Below, in pieces: positions 22,704 to 35,726 of a stretch of DNA of 64,000 bases. The DNA is taken from assembly GCF_910589235.1 (NCBI RefSeq), contig NC_060956.1:21933973-21997972 (forward strand), read 5' to 3'. The position numbers and the translations under genes are program-made. Each line of letters begins with the position of its first letter. Position 1 is the stretch's first letter. The stretch comes from Vespa crabro. Taxonomy: Eukaryota; Arthropoda; Insecta; Hymenoptera; Vespidae. The notes under the pieces are model-generated. The model did no database searches and was not told the DNA's origin. It worked only from the letters and a program-made list of their open reading frames with translations.

Positions 22704-23810
22704 TAGACACGAGTCACTTTTCGTTCAAACTTTCATGCTTTCGTCGAACGACGACAACGTCCTCTCCAACACGTTGCTATCCTTTATCCGACCCGTGTCT
22801 CTTACATAGCCGTGTGTCCTCTTTATCGAACTATACTCCGTGCCTCGAAGAAATTTCACGTTCGAATCTACGAATCCTGAGTTACGAGCCAATACTGAAA
22901 AACTTCTTCGGATAGGAAAGAAGTCGTGATTTACGGGTTTTAGGCAAAACGAAAAGTAACGGGTATCTACTTATGTTTTTCCTCGCATGCGATGTCACAT
23001 CACGGATAGGAATAGAATGTAACAGTGTATATCTTTCCGTTTTTATCGTTTCTTTTTCTATTACCTTCTTCTTTTTCTTTTTTTTTTTTCTTTTTTTCTT
23101 TTTTTCTTCATATTATGCATAAGTAAGTAAGTATATAATTAGTAAGTATCTAATTCCACGTAATATAACGTTCCGGTTAACAAGATGTCTAATTACAGCG
23201 AACGATAATTAATAGTTATAATCGTGTTTTTTCCCAGTCAAGGATACTTAAACTTTGCGGTAAGTAGAAGGGCGTGTTCAAAGGGTGACGATAGAGAGAG
23301 AAAAAAAAAACATAAAAGAAATGATATTTGTAATACATCGGTAACGGTAAACGGCGATTAACGATAAATGGCGAGATATTCGGTGATCGTTAGCACATCG
23401 CTAATATTTAACGTTGAAATGGAATTATATCGATTTTAAATTCGGAGCGAATTCATGGGAAATCCGCGTTCGCGCGACTGCATACATTATCTCTTCGTTG
23501 GTTTATCGAATGCACGAACTTTATGCGCGGCTAACGACGCTAATTAATGCTAGAAGTTTTATCGGCGAAGCGATACGATAATTTCATTTACGGTTAACAT
23601 TGATCTATATAGATTGATCTATACTGGGTGTATCGTTTTATTCGATTCGTAAAAATATTTTGTAACGATTGAAAAATATTGAAGGCAAACAACGTACTCC
23701 GTTGATAGGAAAATAACGTAGAACGATTATATCGCAGTTTGATAATGGTCGTAGAATCAAAGATAGAGATAGGTCTTAGAGCCAAGACGAAAGGGGGATC
23801 GTTCAACTTA

Positions 23811-23812
<2 letters not shown>
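22704..23812. other. unique noncoding, AT-rich
   Basis: No gene is recognised. A lone CTGGGTG terminus-like word at 23624-23630, after TA, has no partner. A 22-nt segment at 23238-23259 lies between a TTTTTTCCCAG acceptor-like and a GTAAGT donor-like site. Confidence 0.45.

Positions 23813-23860
<48 letters not shown>
23813..23860. repeat. (AG)n microsatellite
   Basis: Perfect AG run of 48 nt. Confidence 0.97.
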
Positions 23861-23863
<3 letters not shown>

Positions 23864-25417
23864 TGTTCGGTTCGCTTTCGAGAAGACGAACCGTCTGTCA
23901 TTACCTTCCATTTCCTTCCGATATACCTTAGCGGCTGTTCGTGCTAACTTCTCGTTCGAGGCCTCCTCCATTAAAAACTTCACCGACGAGGCTCATTAAA
24001 CTATCAAAAGTTGTTCGACGCTCGTGGCGCGTAAGAGAAGACCGTAGGTGATAGGTATAGATAATAGCAGCTAGACTTCGCTCTTCACTCGTCTAATACC
24101 AACTCGTGTAATCGTTCGCGTAAAAGTCGGTGCGGTCAGCGGATGACGTTTCGATTAATAAATTTGATCAAAGCGAATATGCTGCTCGGAACGATCGAGT
24201 CTTGGGAACGAGCAACGACCAATAGACGAGCGTTTAACTTTAATAATAGAAAGAGAAAATCGAAAGAAGGAAAGAAAGAAAGAAAAAGAATTTTCTTTTC
24301 ACGTTCGTTGACGTGAAAAGACGAATGGCCTTTGCTCGGCTTTTCCTACCTTCTTCTTTTTTTTTTTTTTTTCTCTTCGATGGTACCGAAACCGAAATAT
24401 TTACTTATTGTCGAGAGGATCACTCACACAAAGCGGTTGTTCCTCGTGCAAATTTATACAGACAATGATTGTCCCTTACTCGTATAATGGTCGGAACGTG
24501 TTCGAATCGTTGCGTTCCTTCAGGATTAACCTAATGAATTTATGGAAAGGACAAAAACGTCCTTTAGAAAGCGATCCTCCCTTTCCCGAAGGAATATTAA
24601 CCTTTCACGCAAATCCCCTTTTCGTGGCTATTGTTTACGGGCTCGAGCAACGCAGCCCGTATTTGTTACTCTTCCAAAGCTGTTGATTCGAAGGGGTGCT
24701 CGGTCCCCTTTCTAAACTCATAAAGCATCGACGCCACCGGCGTAGATCCCCTCCTTTCCCCGGTCGAAGACTCCTTTAAATTCTCCAGGGACACTCGACG
24801 AAAAATACGCTTTCGCGGATCAAACCTAATCGCAGGGATTAGTCGTTAGTCGGGTAAGCGTGGCTACCGCGATTACACCAATATACCCCTTCTTATTGCC
24901 TCCTTTACCTCTACGAGTTAAATTAATTTCGACAAACGGCCAAAAGAAAATCAATATTAATCGAACTTTTATAACTTGTGCCATACCCGATTACTTTAAT
25001 TCACGGTTATGATTCGATTCATTTTATTTTTCAAGGTGGATACCGAGTTGAACAATTAATTACAAGTTTTAGTACGAGACACCGTATAACCTAGTTGGAT
25101 ACACACGCGTTCATGTTTTTATCAGAGGGATTATTACGCGAGTAGACTCGTAAAGTGTCGGGCAGGGATCGTTAACGGTAAGATTTTTCTTCTCGATCGA
25201 TGGCTATTCGCGCATCTTTCTCCATCGTTATCGTTCACGTTGATGACGATAATGATCATGGCGACGATGATGATATACGACTCGGCCATTGGAAGCGAGC
25301 AACTTTAAAAGGAACAACCAGAGCATCTTTCGCAGCCTCGCCGGTGTATAATTATAATTATCGCTGGCGACGATAGCCCAACGACCAGTCTCCGTCGTCT
25401 TCGCCTTCGCCATCGTG

Positions 25418-25418
<1 letters not shown>
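23861..25418. other. unique noncoding sequence, low in repeats
   Basis: No gene is recognised. The 92-codon + strand frame at 24408-24686 has mixed composition but no domain. The stretch is comparatively free of microsatellites apart from a poly(T) run at about 24357-24372. Confidence 0.45.

Positions 25419-25463
<45 letters not shown>
25419..25463. repeat. (TCG)15 trinucleotide array
   Basis: Perfect TCG repeat of about 45 nt; the third of three long TCG arrays (with 14712 and 21924), all in the same orientation. Confidence 0.95.
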
Positions 25464-25464
<1 letters not shown>

Positions 25465-25748
25465 CGATATTACGAAATAATTGCGTCGCAATTACTAGCT
25501 GGCTATTACAACGCGTTGCTTTCATTATTCGAGCGAAACGGGAAACGAAGAAAGAACGAGGTCGGGGAGAGAAGGGTAAGGCCGACTTCCAAGCACAGTA
25601 TTCGAAAGATCTATTCGGGTTCGAGAAGAAAAGAAGTCAAAGGGCGTTAGTTCGTTAGCCTTTAACAATTTCACCCTTCACCGCGACTTTTCCTCCCGGT
25701 GCGGCGCCTTTCTCTTGTTTTTCTCTCGTTCCCCCTCGCCCCCCCCCC

Positions 25749-25780
<32 letters not shown>

Positions 25781-27896
25781 ACTCTTGCCCATTTCATTCC
25801 TCCTCGATTCTTCCTTTTTCTTTTTTTTCCTACCCTTTGTCCCGCGCAAACGGAAAGCGCAGCCCGCTCGACAACAGAGCCCGTTTTCAAAGGAGCCACC
25901 GGTAATATTTCAGCGGCGCATTTCTACGCTCAAGAAGGGTGAAAAAGAAAGAGAGCGCAAGAGGGAGAGCGATATTTATTCACGCTTTGCACTCCGTGCC
26001 TAGACTGTATTCCGTGAAACGTGTATTTCGTAAGCGATTGTGTTCGATCCGACGTATGTACATACCTACATTATACTCGGATTATGTTTATCGGCGGATA
26101 AAGAACGAATTAAACATTTGCTTGAATATTATAATATATTAAAATGTTGCTCTCGATACGTTTAATTAATTTCATTAGATGTTATCACTTTTGATTGATT
26201 CATTAACGGATGTACCTTATCCACTGCGTTCTCGTCTCTCGAAAATATTTGTTATAAATCGATTGTAATTGATTATATGGATGAAAAGCGAGGAAAAGCA
26301 ACGGAAAGTGAGTTGGTCTTCAATCCAGGAACATCGTAAATCTCTTTCAGAGATTTTTCCAGAATCACGAAATACAAGATCGTAGAGGCAGGTCGGGACT
26401 GAGTTCCGAATCACTGATTCACAATACTCTCAACGTCGGTTGGTAGTTCATACGTAGCTTGGCTTTTTCACGTGCGCGCTCGTGCACGCTCGCGAAACTT
26501 TTGTGCATTGCACGGAATAGAAAGAGGAACTTGGAAGAGCTCAAGAGAGTAGTGTTTTTCTCGAGTAGTGTTCGTGCTCGAAACCGAGTTCGTAGGTACT
26601 TTGGGTGTAAGGACGGACCGTACTAAAGGATTTTCGTCTGTGAAACAATCGCAAACGACGTGTGTTCTTGTCAGCGCGACGAACGTTGAATTTTTTCTTT
26701 GCAATCGATATTTAAAAAAAAGAAAAGAAAAAAAGAATAAATAAATCAAGTATCAAGGCAATATTTTGAAAATAATTTTAATGTCATGCGTATGAAATTC
26801 CCCATTGCGTAAAGAAAAATATTAATTAAACGTTTCATACGATCATCGTTTCCCCCCTCTCTCCTTGAATTTACGCTTGAATTCACGCCAATGGTTTTAC
26901 GTAAGTAAGTCATTTTAAGCGATCATACGTGGAAGGAGAACGTTGCCGATCTTCTGGAGAATTCGATTTTAAGAACTCCGTTCTTTGATATCTCTCGTAG
27001 TTTCTACAAAATGTGGGATAAAAAGAGAAAAAGTAATATGGCATTCGAGCAGCGGATATTTCTCTATTTCCTTTGAGAGTATCTACAAAGGTTTCTTCCA
27101 GACACGTGAGTCTATTTTCTACTTTTCTCTATTGACATTTCGATACATGGCATTTCGTTCTGCTTCTTTAATTCGACACATACAATATCCTCGATAAAAA
27201 TGCTTTTGGAATAAAATTCTTAACAAAAATTCCGTCTGTCGAAATGGTAGAAAGGAAAAAAAACGAGGAAAGGATAAAAATGAGAAATTAATCGACCGTT
27301 AATTCGTTAAACCGCGAATACGAATCTCGGCGAATGTGGTATCTCCGTGACGATGAAAAGTCGTACATATACGAGACGTCTCGACGTGTTCGCGATTACG
27401 AGCCCTATTTCAGCGTTTTCCTTTCGCGGTTTAATTTCGTTGAATTTATGAAGCTGATAAATTTATCCTTCCGAGGTACCGTTATTACCTTAATATTTTT
27501 TTCCCCAAGAGAAATGGCTCTTACAAATGGACGTTAATGCGACGTTGGATAACGTACGTACGTACGTAAGTACACTCGACTCGTTTCGCATATCTTAAAC
27601 CTGTGATCAAATAAATCGTCAAAGGATGAGGATACACGAAAGAGACCATGCAGTACATACGTAAGATATTATTTAATAAAATCAAATCGACATAGGTCGG
27701 TATATTGTTTAGAATTGAAACATATTAAATAATTGTCAGTCTGATCGAGACAGCCGATGAGGTTCTCTTTTAAAGAAAACAAAGAATCGTCGAATGCAAG
27801 AGAACGCGACGAAGCACGGCTCCTACGAGTCTCTATACCCTTTATAGATGATCGTTTCGATCAAAGGAAAAAGCGCAAAGTGGAGTGTAAGAGCGG
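25464..27896. other. unique noncoding sequence
   Basis: Includes C11-(CT)n at 25739-25780. The block at about 26380-26700 is less AT-rich than its flanks and CpG-containing, and could be a leader or promoter, but lacks a decisive motif. An (ACGT)n palindromic run lies at 27553-27568. No recognised gene. Confidence 0.45.
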
Positions 27897-27897
27897 G

Positions 27898-27928
<31 letters not shown>

Positions 27929-27929
27929 A
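27897..27929. repeat. (GC)8-(GA)8 junction
   Basis: Alternating GC passes without a break into alternating GA. Alternating GC is a classic Z-DNA-forming sequence. Confidence 0.95.
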
Positions 27930-28231
27930 GTTGCTTTTCGACGTCAACGTTGAACGCGTCGGCAGACGGTAGGCGCGTTTACTTTTAAATCCCTTTTGCC
28001 GTCGAGGAATAGGTTGGTGCCCGTAACATTGCCGTTTCATCCCCTTGGAACCACCCCCTAACCAGTCTCTCTCTCACTCTGTCTCTCTTATCCCCATCTA
28101 TCCATCCATCCATCCGTTCGTCGACGTGTTCCGTAAAACCACTGCACTATTCAACGGCGTTACCGTGTCGTTCCTTTGATCTTCGACGGGGCAAACGCCC
28201 CTTGGCCTCGCTCTCTCCCTCTCCCTCTCTC

Positions 28232-28264
<33 letters not shown>

Positions 28265-29514
28265 TCTACAAGCGTCTCAACTACATACCGGCGTTCCTGC
28301 CGTCGCGGCACCGTCTATTTGCGCTTTGCACGCTGGATGTACACGCTACTCGTTCGTCGTATGCGAACTAACACGTAGAACGAGCTTCCTCACTTCGGTA
28401 GCTCGCCGGAGAGTGTCGGAGCTGACACGTTCGTGACACTTTGCGCTTCGAAGAGCTCCCAAGAGCGCTCGTCGAGACTTTCGGGATTAATGTTATGGCG
28501 ACGTTGTACTCTCTTTCTCTCTCTCTCTCTCTCTCTCTATCTCTATCTCTATCTCTCCTTCTTGCTTTCTCCTAAGCATCGTAGTTGTCGTCGTCGTCGT
28601 CGTTGTCGTTGTCTCGTTGTCGCGCGCATCCCGTCGAGAATGCTGGAAGGGTGAGAAGAGCGAAAAGTGCTTCTCTCCTTCTAGCGATGACGGTGATGGT
28701 GTGGTGGCTGCTACGAATTCGCGACGTGTCCCTGGAGAGAAACGACAGAGAAAGAGAGGAGAGGGAGAGAGAGAGAGCTTCGTGGTTGTAGATGCTAGAT
28801 CGCAAACTGTCAACGACGAAACGGTTTGCAATGGGGGACGAAAATATCGTGTTAGCAGGAAAGCGTTGCGTTTTGGTTAAGCAAAACGAGCAGAAGGAGG
28901 GAAATTCTTATCTCGTTCGTTTTACACCGTCGACATCGATATTAAAGCTTTCCAAAGAGAATTCCACGGAGGAAAGGTACTCGCTGTTATATATTGACTA
29001 ACTTGATTACTACTGCCGTTTGAAATAACTTTACGAATTATATTTATCGATTCATTAAATAAATTATTTTAATACGAAAACTTTTTTGCGTCACGATGAA
29101 TACACCTTATAAATATTAATAGATTACAATAATATTTTCGTGAGAATCGTCGATTTTGTTAAAACGTATATACTTACTTGAATAAACTCGAATCGAAATA
29201 ACGAACAACCACGTGATTTTGAAGGAAATCCGATCGTAGTGGATCGCTTTTCAAGAAAATTACGTTCTCTAGCGTTTAGCGTTACGGCGAGTAACCCAAC
29301 GGTTTCTGCACGCTATGAAATTAGTTTTCCGAGATATCCGGCTTCTCCTCGACGGCGATCGATTTTTTTTTTCTTTCTTTTTTTTTTTCTCGACGTCGAA
29401 GAACGATAAGTCAGAGCTTCCGTTATTCATTTTGTTTTAATTCCTCATGGGCATCGACGAAACATGCTTATAAAAAAACGAAGAGGAAAGAAAAGAATGA
29501 GCGAGAAGGTGTCT
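27930..29514. other. noncoding sequence with CT tracts
   Basis: (CT)n at 28226-28264 and (CT)n/(CTAT)n at 28515-28556, (ATCC)n near 28097-28115 and TCG-type triplets near 28583-28615. No recognised gene. Confidence 0.5.
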
Positions 29515-29561
29515 CTGTGTGTGCGCGTGTGTGTGTGTGTGGGAGAGAGAGAGAGAGAGAG
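29515..29561. repeat. (GT)n-(GA)n compound repeat
   Basis: GT units, with a GCGC interruption, to 29540, then GA to 29561. Confidence 0.95.
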
Positions 29562-30759
29562 TAGGATGCTCCAGTGGGAATGTTAAAATTCCGCGTTCCG
29601 TTTGTTCTCCGTCTCGACGTTCGCGTTCACCGGTACACAGAGGGGTCGATGCCGTTGTAGCAGTTTGATGGGCAAATGTAATAGACGAACGAACGAAATC
29701 GAGAAACGCTCGGAGGACGGAGAGTGGCTATAGATAAAAATGTCAATATTCGTGGCGCCGCTAATTTGCTGTACAACGGTACGGCACTGCCGGTTCTGTT
29801 GATTGCACAAAGTAATTTCGTTGGTTTAACCGACATGCAAATCAACAGTTTTCTTCCTCCTCACTTTCTTTCTCGCTCATAACCCGCTCGTATACCTTCA
29901 TCATTCGTTTCGCCATCCGAGAAACTCTCTCGCGCTTTTCTGTTATCGAAACGGTGGATACACTTTTACGTACTTTTTAACCAGGTTATTAATTATCGAA
30001 CGATCGATAAGTACTTTAAATATTAAGAGCGGAGCAATTTGCGCGCATTTTATTTACCGTTTCGTGATCCTTCGACCGACTACATTTCGTCTCCCTTTCG
30101 TGGCTAAATATACATATTTATTCGTCTTGCTTAAATTTTCATCGTTTAACCGAAATATACTTTATAAACCGAAATTGTGATAGGATTAAAGTCGAAGATT
30201 GAGAGCCACTGGCAGAGGGTGCAAAATATTTAGTCCTGATTGTAAGTGCCTCCTCTCGCCCGGAGGCCGTTCTAACAACCCTTGTTTACGTTTATGGCTT
30301 TGGGTTTGACGATCGCGTGTTACATACCCGCAGGCGAACGACACACGGTGGTTCGAACACGTACGTACATGCGCACACTTTCACGTTCACGCATTTCTCG
30401 TTGAACGTCGACGATCTCTCTCTCTCTCTCTCTCCCCCTCTCTTTCTCTTTCTGCCTCTCCCTTCGAGGCAGGTTACCCTCGACGAAAGGCCGATACGTC
30501 GTCGTTCTCCTGGTCGTTGGTGATGACCAAACACACATACGCCAAACTATAGAGAAGTGAAAGCGCAGGGATTGACAGGTAGGAGGGAGAAGAGCCAGCG
30601 GGATTGGTGAAAAGAGGAGGGTGAAAAGGGAAAAGAGGTTTTGTTACGGTAGATACCAATCTCAGTGGCAGGGGTTGGAATCGGCTACTAACCCCATAAA
30701 CTTTCTCCCTTCTCCCTTTTGGAACTTAATTCGTCGAGGGTTGACGCCGCAAAAGAGAG

Positions 30760-30801
<42 letters not shown>

Positions 30802-31510
30802 GGTGATTCGGCGATGGGAAGCAGAAACGTGTGATGTAGGAAGGGGGGAAGGAACGATGGTTGGGGATACGCGAGGTGGAAGAGGGTCAGAGCGTGTTTA
30901 TGGGGTGAGTTTCGTGCTATGCCCATCGCCATTTATTGCCAATTTGCTAAATGAAACGTGCCGCGCGTACATCGCACGATTATTACTACCCTCTGTCGGA
31001 AAATGCGGAAGCTCGTTCGGAATATTCTGTGGCCGCTCGGCGGAAAGGAATTATGATTGATCGACGTGTGTGCGTGAGTCTACGTATTACGTACATACGT
31101 TATGTCCATTCGTTGAAAATGAAAATCGTTGCTTTTTCACGATGAATCGCGCGTCGCCAATGGGTTTCAGCGATTTTCATATCCGTTTATCCGTGCGTCG
31201 AGATAGAAAGAAAAGTGAAAAAGTGAGATTATTCGTCGATGGACATTAATCCCCTACCATCCCTGGGCTTCTTCTCTTTTATCTCGCCTCTCTATTTTTC
31301 AATATCCGTCGTCATCCTCGAAATCGCGAGAATCTGCTCCTCGTTGTAGTTATCTTCTTGAAATCGCTTGGTAAGAATATTTAGGGGTTGGGTAACGAGA
31401 AACGCGAAAGTTTACAACGGCGCGACTAACTGCAACGGGAGGGTAGTGCCTCGAGGAGATAGCTTGGTTGGAGCGATACGCAAAGGAGGACGAAGAGGAC
31501 GGAGTGAAAG

Positions 31511-31516
<6 letters not shown>
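29562..31516. other. unique noncoding sequence
   Basis: (TC)n at 30415-30434 and (GA)n at 30764-30796. No recognised gene; open frames are short or Arg-Glu rich. Confidence 0.5.

Positions 31517-31555
<39 letters not shown>
31517..31555. repeat. (AG)n microsatellite
   Basis: Perfect AG run of 39 nt. A (CT)n at 31684-31714 lies 128 nt downstream, making an inverted GA/CT pair. Confidence 0.97.
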
Positions 31556-31557
<2 letters not shown>

Positions 31558-31680
31558 GACGTGTGAACGAAGCCCTGGGCTAGATGGTTGAGTAAGGCGG
31601 AACAGACGTGGGGACAGGGCATAATAAAAAGATTTATTCAGCTTTTATCCCGGAGTTATTCAGCTCTTTTCATCCGGCCC

Positions 31681-31683
<3 letters not shown>

Positions 31684-31714
<31 letters not shown>
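31684..31714. repeat. (TC)n microsatellite
   Basis: Perfect TC run of 31 nt. Confidence 0.97.
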
Positions 31715-31721
<7 letters not shown>

Positions 31722-32082
31722 TCTCTCCCTTCAACACTCCCAGCAGTCCCTCGCTTCTTCTTTCTTCCTTCGTCTCGCTCTCTTCCGCATTTCTCCTCGC
31801 CGCGTCCTCTTCTCTCCAGCTTTTATAAGTCTCTCGGGCTCCGCCCGAGAGCACGAGAGGGCTTGGAAAGAGGGAGATGAGACGGAGATAAAGAAAGAGA
31901 GGGGTGGAAGCAGAGGTTCCTGATTAAAATATACGAGCGAGCTTCGCGGATTCCGTCTTTATATCCTGCTCCTTATACCTCTTTGCCTCTCTTCTTTCTT
32001 TTTAGTCCCTTTTTTTTCTTTTCCCTTTTCTCTTTCTTTCTCTTTTTCTTTCTCTTTTTCTCTTTCTTTCCCTTTCCTTTCC
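31715..32082. repeat. pyrimidine-rich block with a 77-nt pure run
   Basis: Positions 32006-32082 contain no purine on the + strand. Long homopyrimidine-homopurine runs with mirror symmetry can form triplex H-DNA. Confidence 0.85.
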
Positions 32083-33835
32083 ACTTCATTCATCCGTCTC
32101 TCTCTCTTTCTTTCTTTTCTTTCGTTGGACCCTTTTCTTTCTTTCTTCCTCTTCTTCTCTGATATACTCGTGCGCGCGCGTATTCGGGGAATTCAAAATG
32201 AGCTGTCATCACGAATTCGCACGAGTCTCGTCTGAAATTGGAACGAACGTATATTTTATGCCAGGGATTGAGGGTCGTGCGAAGAGAGAATATTAGGCGG
32301 TGTTCTGCTTCGTCAGGACATGGCTTTGCTAGGGAAGATGAGAAGAGGTGCGAAGTAAATCGTCGGCTCGGCGAAAATTCAGAACTAGCAGTTTTCCTCG
32401 GTATGCTTGCCTTCTATCTAGCTCTCTCATTAATTCGAATGTACGAGTCGATATTTAACGGTGTCGGCGAACCACCGATCGATTCCGTTTTACCTCGATT
32501 GGTATTCTCTACGTGCGAGCATGGAGCTAGCGTAGAAGGCACCTGTTAGCGATAACAGTAGCTTCTTGTCATTCGGTGATCGTAAGATCGATAAGGCACT
32601 ACACGCACCTGCATCCGAGAACCTTAATGCTACACCGGTGCTCTCTCTCTCTCTCTCTCTCTCTCGACTCTCGAAAAACGTGTTTCGAATTGATTATCGC
32701 CGTGAACAAAGATAGTTTACGATTAAGAGGTGTACAGGGATTCCTAAATAAAAAGAGATTTGAAGAGAGAGATTTGAGGGAGGATTAACAGAAGGTGAGA
32801 GTATCCAACGTCAGGAAACATCGTGCACGTGCCGCGATTAGATGTTCGATAGAAAAAAAAAGTCCATTGTAATTAATTACTTACTATTTATTCGCTTTGC
32901 AAAGAAATCTTTGACGTTCCGTATGAGTTTCGCAAGTGCAAATTCGATGACTTTTTTCAACGATCGTAAAGTAACACTCTCGGCACTCTGTCAAATTCGA
33001 TTTCACGAGAATACGTGTGTCAAGTTGATCTCGCTGCTTACGTAAAACGCGTTATGTAGGCAATATCGGTAGATACATACGTATGTATTTACCGCGAATA
33101 ACGGTGATTATGGGAAATAACTCGACGCCCGATAACGATCGACGACACGCTCGAACGAGTCGCCTCGGTGTGTCGTAATCTAACATTAGACGAAATGTCG
33201 TTAACATTTATATCCCTTTACATGCCGACGTTAAGCAGCGAACTTACGCGCTCGATCCGTCTTGATAAACGTTCCGATTCCGTTACACATTTTACAATCT
33301 TAAATTAATCCCATCGTATTCCCCGTGATATTCGATTAAAAATGATTTTCGTTGTCTCGCAAAATTTCGAAATAAACGACGATTTATGATAAATTATCAA
33401 AAATATTATTTTATTCGTGCTGGACGCACGATATAAAGTTTCTATGTCGAGAAAACAGTTCGTTAGGAGAAACGAGAGTTAACGGTTCGAGGGGCCGAGC
33501 AACATTTTTTCCAATTTCACAATGATTCTCTCGGGAGAGAGAGGCTGTTGTCGGGGGATGGAGAAGAAAATGTGTTTAACGGTAATGGCAGGTTGCGCCG
33601 ATAAAAAGCATCTCTCCTCGGACACGGTTCGCATAAACGAAAATTAGCTCGGAAAAAGTAATTATATTTTTCAGTCGTGAATCGTGTATCCAGTCTCGTG
33701 TACTCGTGTATTCTCTCGAACCAGAGCCCATATTTTTCGTCCTTTAACTATCGTGTTCGCGAATCAACGAGATCATTATTATGCTACGTATTTCCTCGCA
33801 AACTACGTATGGAGGTACATATATACGTAAATGTA

Positions 33836-33836
<1 letters not shown>
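32083..33836. other. unique noncoding sequence
   Basis: (CT)n at 32641-32665. The 103-codon + strand frame at 32238-32549 shows no domain. The remainder to 33.8 kb is AT-rich and has little repeat content. Confidence 0.5.
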
Positions 33837-33874
<38 letters not shown>

Positions 33875-33891
33875 TATATATATATATATAT
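33837..33891. repeat. (TG)n-(TA)n compound repeat
   Basis: About 38 nt of TG with one GG interruption, then TA. Confidence 0.97.
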
Positions 33892-35671
33892 GTATATGTA
33901 TATACGTGCCTATGTATATATACATAGGTATGTACCTATGTAATAGCATCGCTCGGCACGTTTATACGCATAAAAATATACAACGTATCTCTTAATTACT
34001 CGGCGAGCGTAGATTATCAGAGAGTAGTAGGTTCGCGCGTATTACCGACTCTCTGGTATCATCAACAACAACGCGGCAACAGCAGCGCCAGTGCCTGCAG
34101 GATGGATCTCTGTCGTCCGTAAAAAACATGAGCGTAAAAATAAGCACGAGCTAGCGAAAGATTTCAAAGCCTTTTCTCTCGGCGTACCGCTGCGGGCAGC
34201 ACCTTGATGCAACCTTTCATCCTTCCAGTGCCAACAACCACCCTCCGGGTGGTAGTCGGCTTCTCTCGCCCTCTCTTCAGCAACCCTTGTTTATCACCGC
34301 CGTTATATCGAGGAGGAGCTCGCGCGCGCGCGCGCGCGCGCGCGCCCCCCCTTCCTCCCGTCCTCTCTCTCCCGCTGTCGACGAAGGGAGGTCGACGGGG
34401 TGAGAAGGAGGAAGCCGTTGCCGAGACTCGAAAGAGACTCCTCGGCGTCGCAGCCGTAACGCAATTACGGCCGCGCTTAATTTGTTTGAAGTACACTGCG
34501 TCACCGGCGGAGGTGTTAATGGCAACGCGACCTCAACCACCCCTTCGTCCCTCTTCTCTCCACCGTCTCTCACCGAGGCCACCCCTTTGCCACTTCACTA
34601 CGATCTTCTCTCTTTCTAGTCGTCTAACGGGTGACTCGCGATTTACCGTCGCGTTTCTCTGTTTCTTCTTCAACGTTTTAACCCTTAATTACGTTGTTAC
34701 ACAGGGTCTACTGGATTTTTCTTCAAATACGCATTTACGTAATCCGAGAAGAGGGAGAGAGAACGAAAGAGATCGCTTTGTTTCTCGCTAAAAACTACCG
34801 CAAACAATATATTTCTTTCACTATTTTTCGCATCGTAAACTTCGTTTCCGGAAAACTCTCGCGTTGAAACATCCTCATGGAAAATAACTTGAGTTCTCGG
34901 TACGTGTAACCTAGTATCGATTTATCCCAAGCTGAAATTATTTTCCGAACCGTCGACTCGCTACGAGAGTATAACGCGACTATCAATTTTCTAATACGTT
35001 TTACGAGGGACATGTTTGAAAACAAATTTTAGTCCCTCGCATCCCCTTCGTTATCGTTATAAATGAAGGAAGAAAAGACAAAGAAAAAAGAAAAATTGTT
35101 GAGAGTGGATCGTAGCTCCGGAAGTTATTCGAAAACGCCTTTTGCTGTTCCCAACGGAACATCCCTCTACCTTCCGGCGCGAAAATTGAAAGGTACACCG
35201 TGTATCTCGAATCGCGCGGAGACAGTTCTCCCGTTGGGATTACGAGTATCAAGAGAGTGAGCGAGAAAGAGAACAGTGGTGCCGTTAACGTACCGAGAGT
35301 CACAGCCGGAGGAAGTGTAGGAGGTTTGAAGGGGGTTTGCTCGTGAATACGTCTGTTACCATGTAAATGTGTAGGTATATGTGCTTTTCCACACAAATAT
35401 ATTGCGCATGTAGATGACACGGAACAGATAGACGTAGAAACATGGACGCGCATACACGAACGTACGTACCGTACGTAGACATAGAGAGAAGAGAGTCGGA
35501 GCCCGCAAAGTAGATTGTTGGTACTCCGAGCGTGTTGCTTTCAGCCACATCGCCAACGAGGCAGTCGTCGTTGTGGGGTTGTGTCGGTGGGGGCGTTGAC
35601 GCGAATATGCTGGTAGAGCGTAGTCTCGGTGGCGTCGAGAGCGAAAGGGAGGACCGTCGGTAGTAGTGGCG

Positions 35672-35672
<1 letters not shown>
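33892..35672. other. noncoding sequence with a (CG)12 run
   Basis: (CG)n at 34321-34345 runs into C7. A hairpin with an 8-bp perfect stem lies at 34018-34055. No recognised gene. Confidence 0.5.
34321..34345. repeat. (CG)12 alternating run
   Basis: Twenty-five nt of alternating CG, the strongest Z-DNA-type sequence in the window, followed directly by a C run. Confidence 0.95.

Positions 35673-35707
<35 letters not shown>
35673..35707. repeat. (AG)n microsatellite
   Basis: Perfect AG run of 35 nt, lying 20 bp upstream of the TAATT array. Confidence 0.97.
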
Positions 35708-35709
<2 letters not shown>

Positions 35710-35726
35710 CGCTCGAGCGAGTCCGT

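Noticed and set aside
23624..23640. Lone CTGGGTG terminus after TA
   Set aside because: No inverted partner within about 1 kb, so no element can be bounded.
26504..26512. GTGCATTG, matching the miR-33 seed
   Set aside because: Seed-only match; the following sequence differs and no stem is visible.
34024..34034. GTAGTAGGTT, ten bases shared with let-7
   Set aside because: The seed positions differ (GAGAG precedes it) and the local hairpin does not have let-7 geometry.
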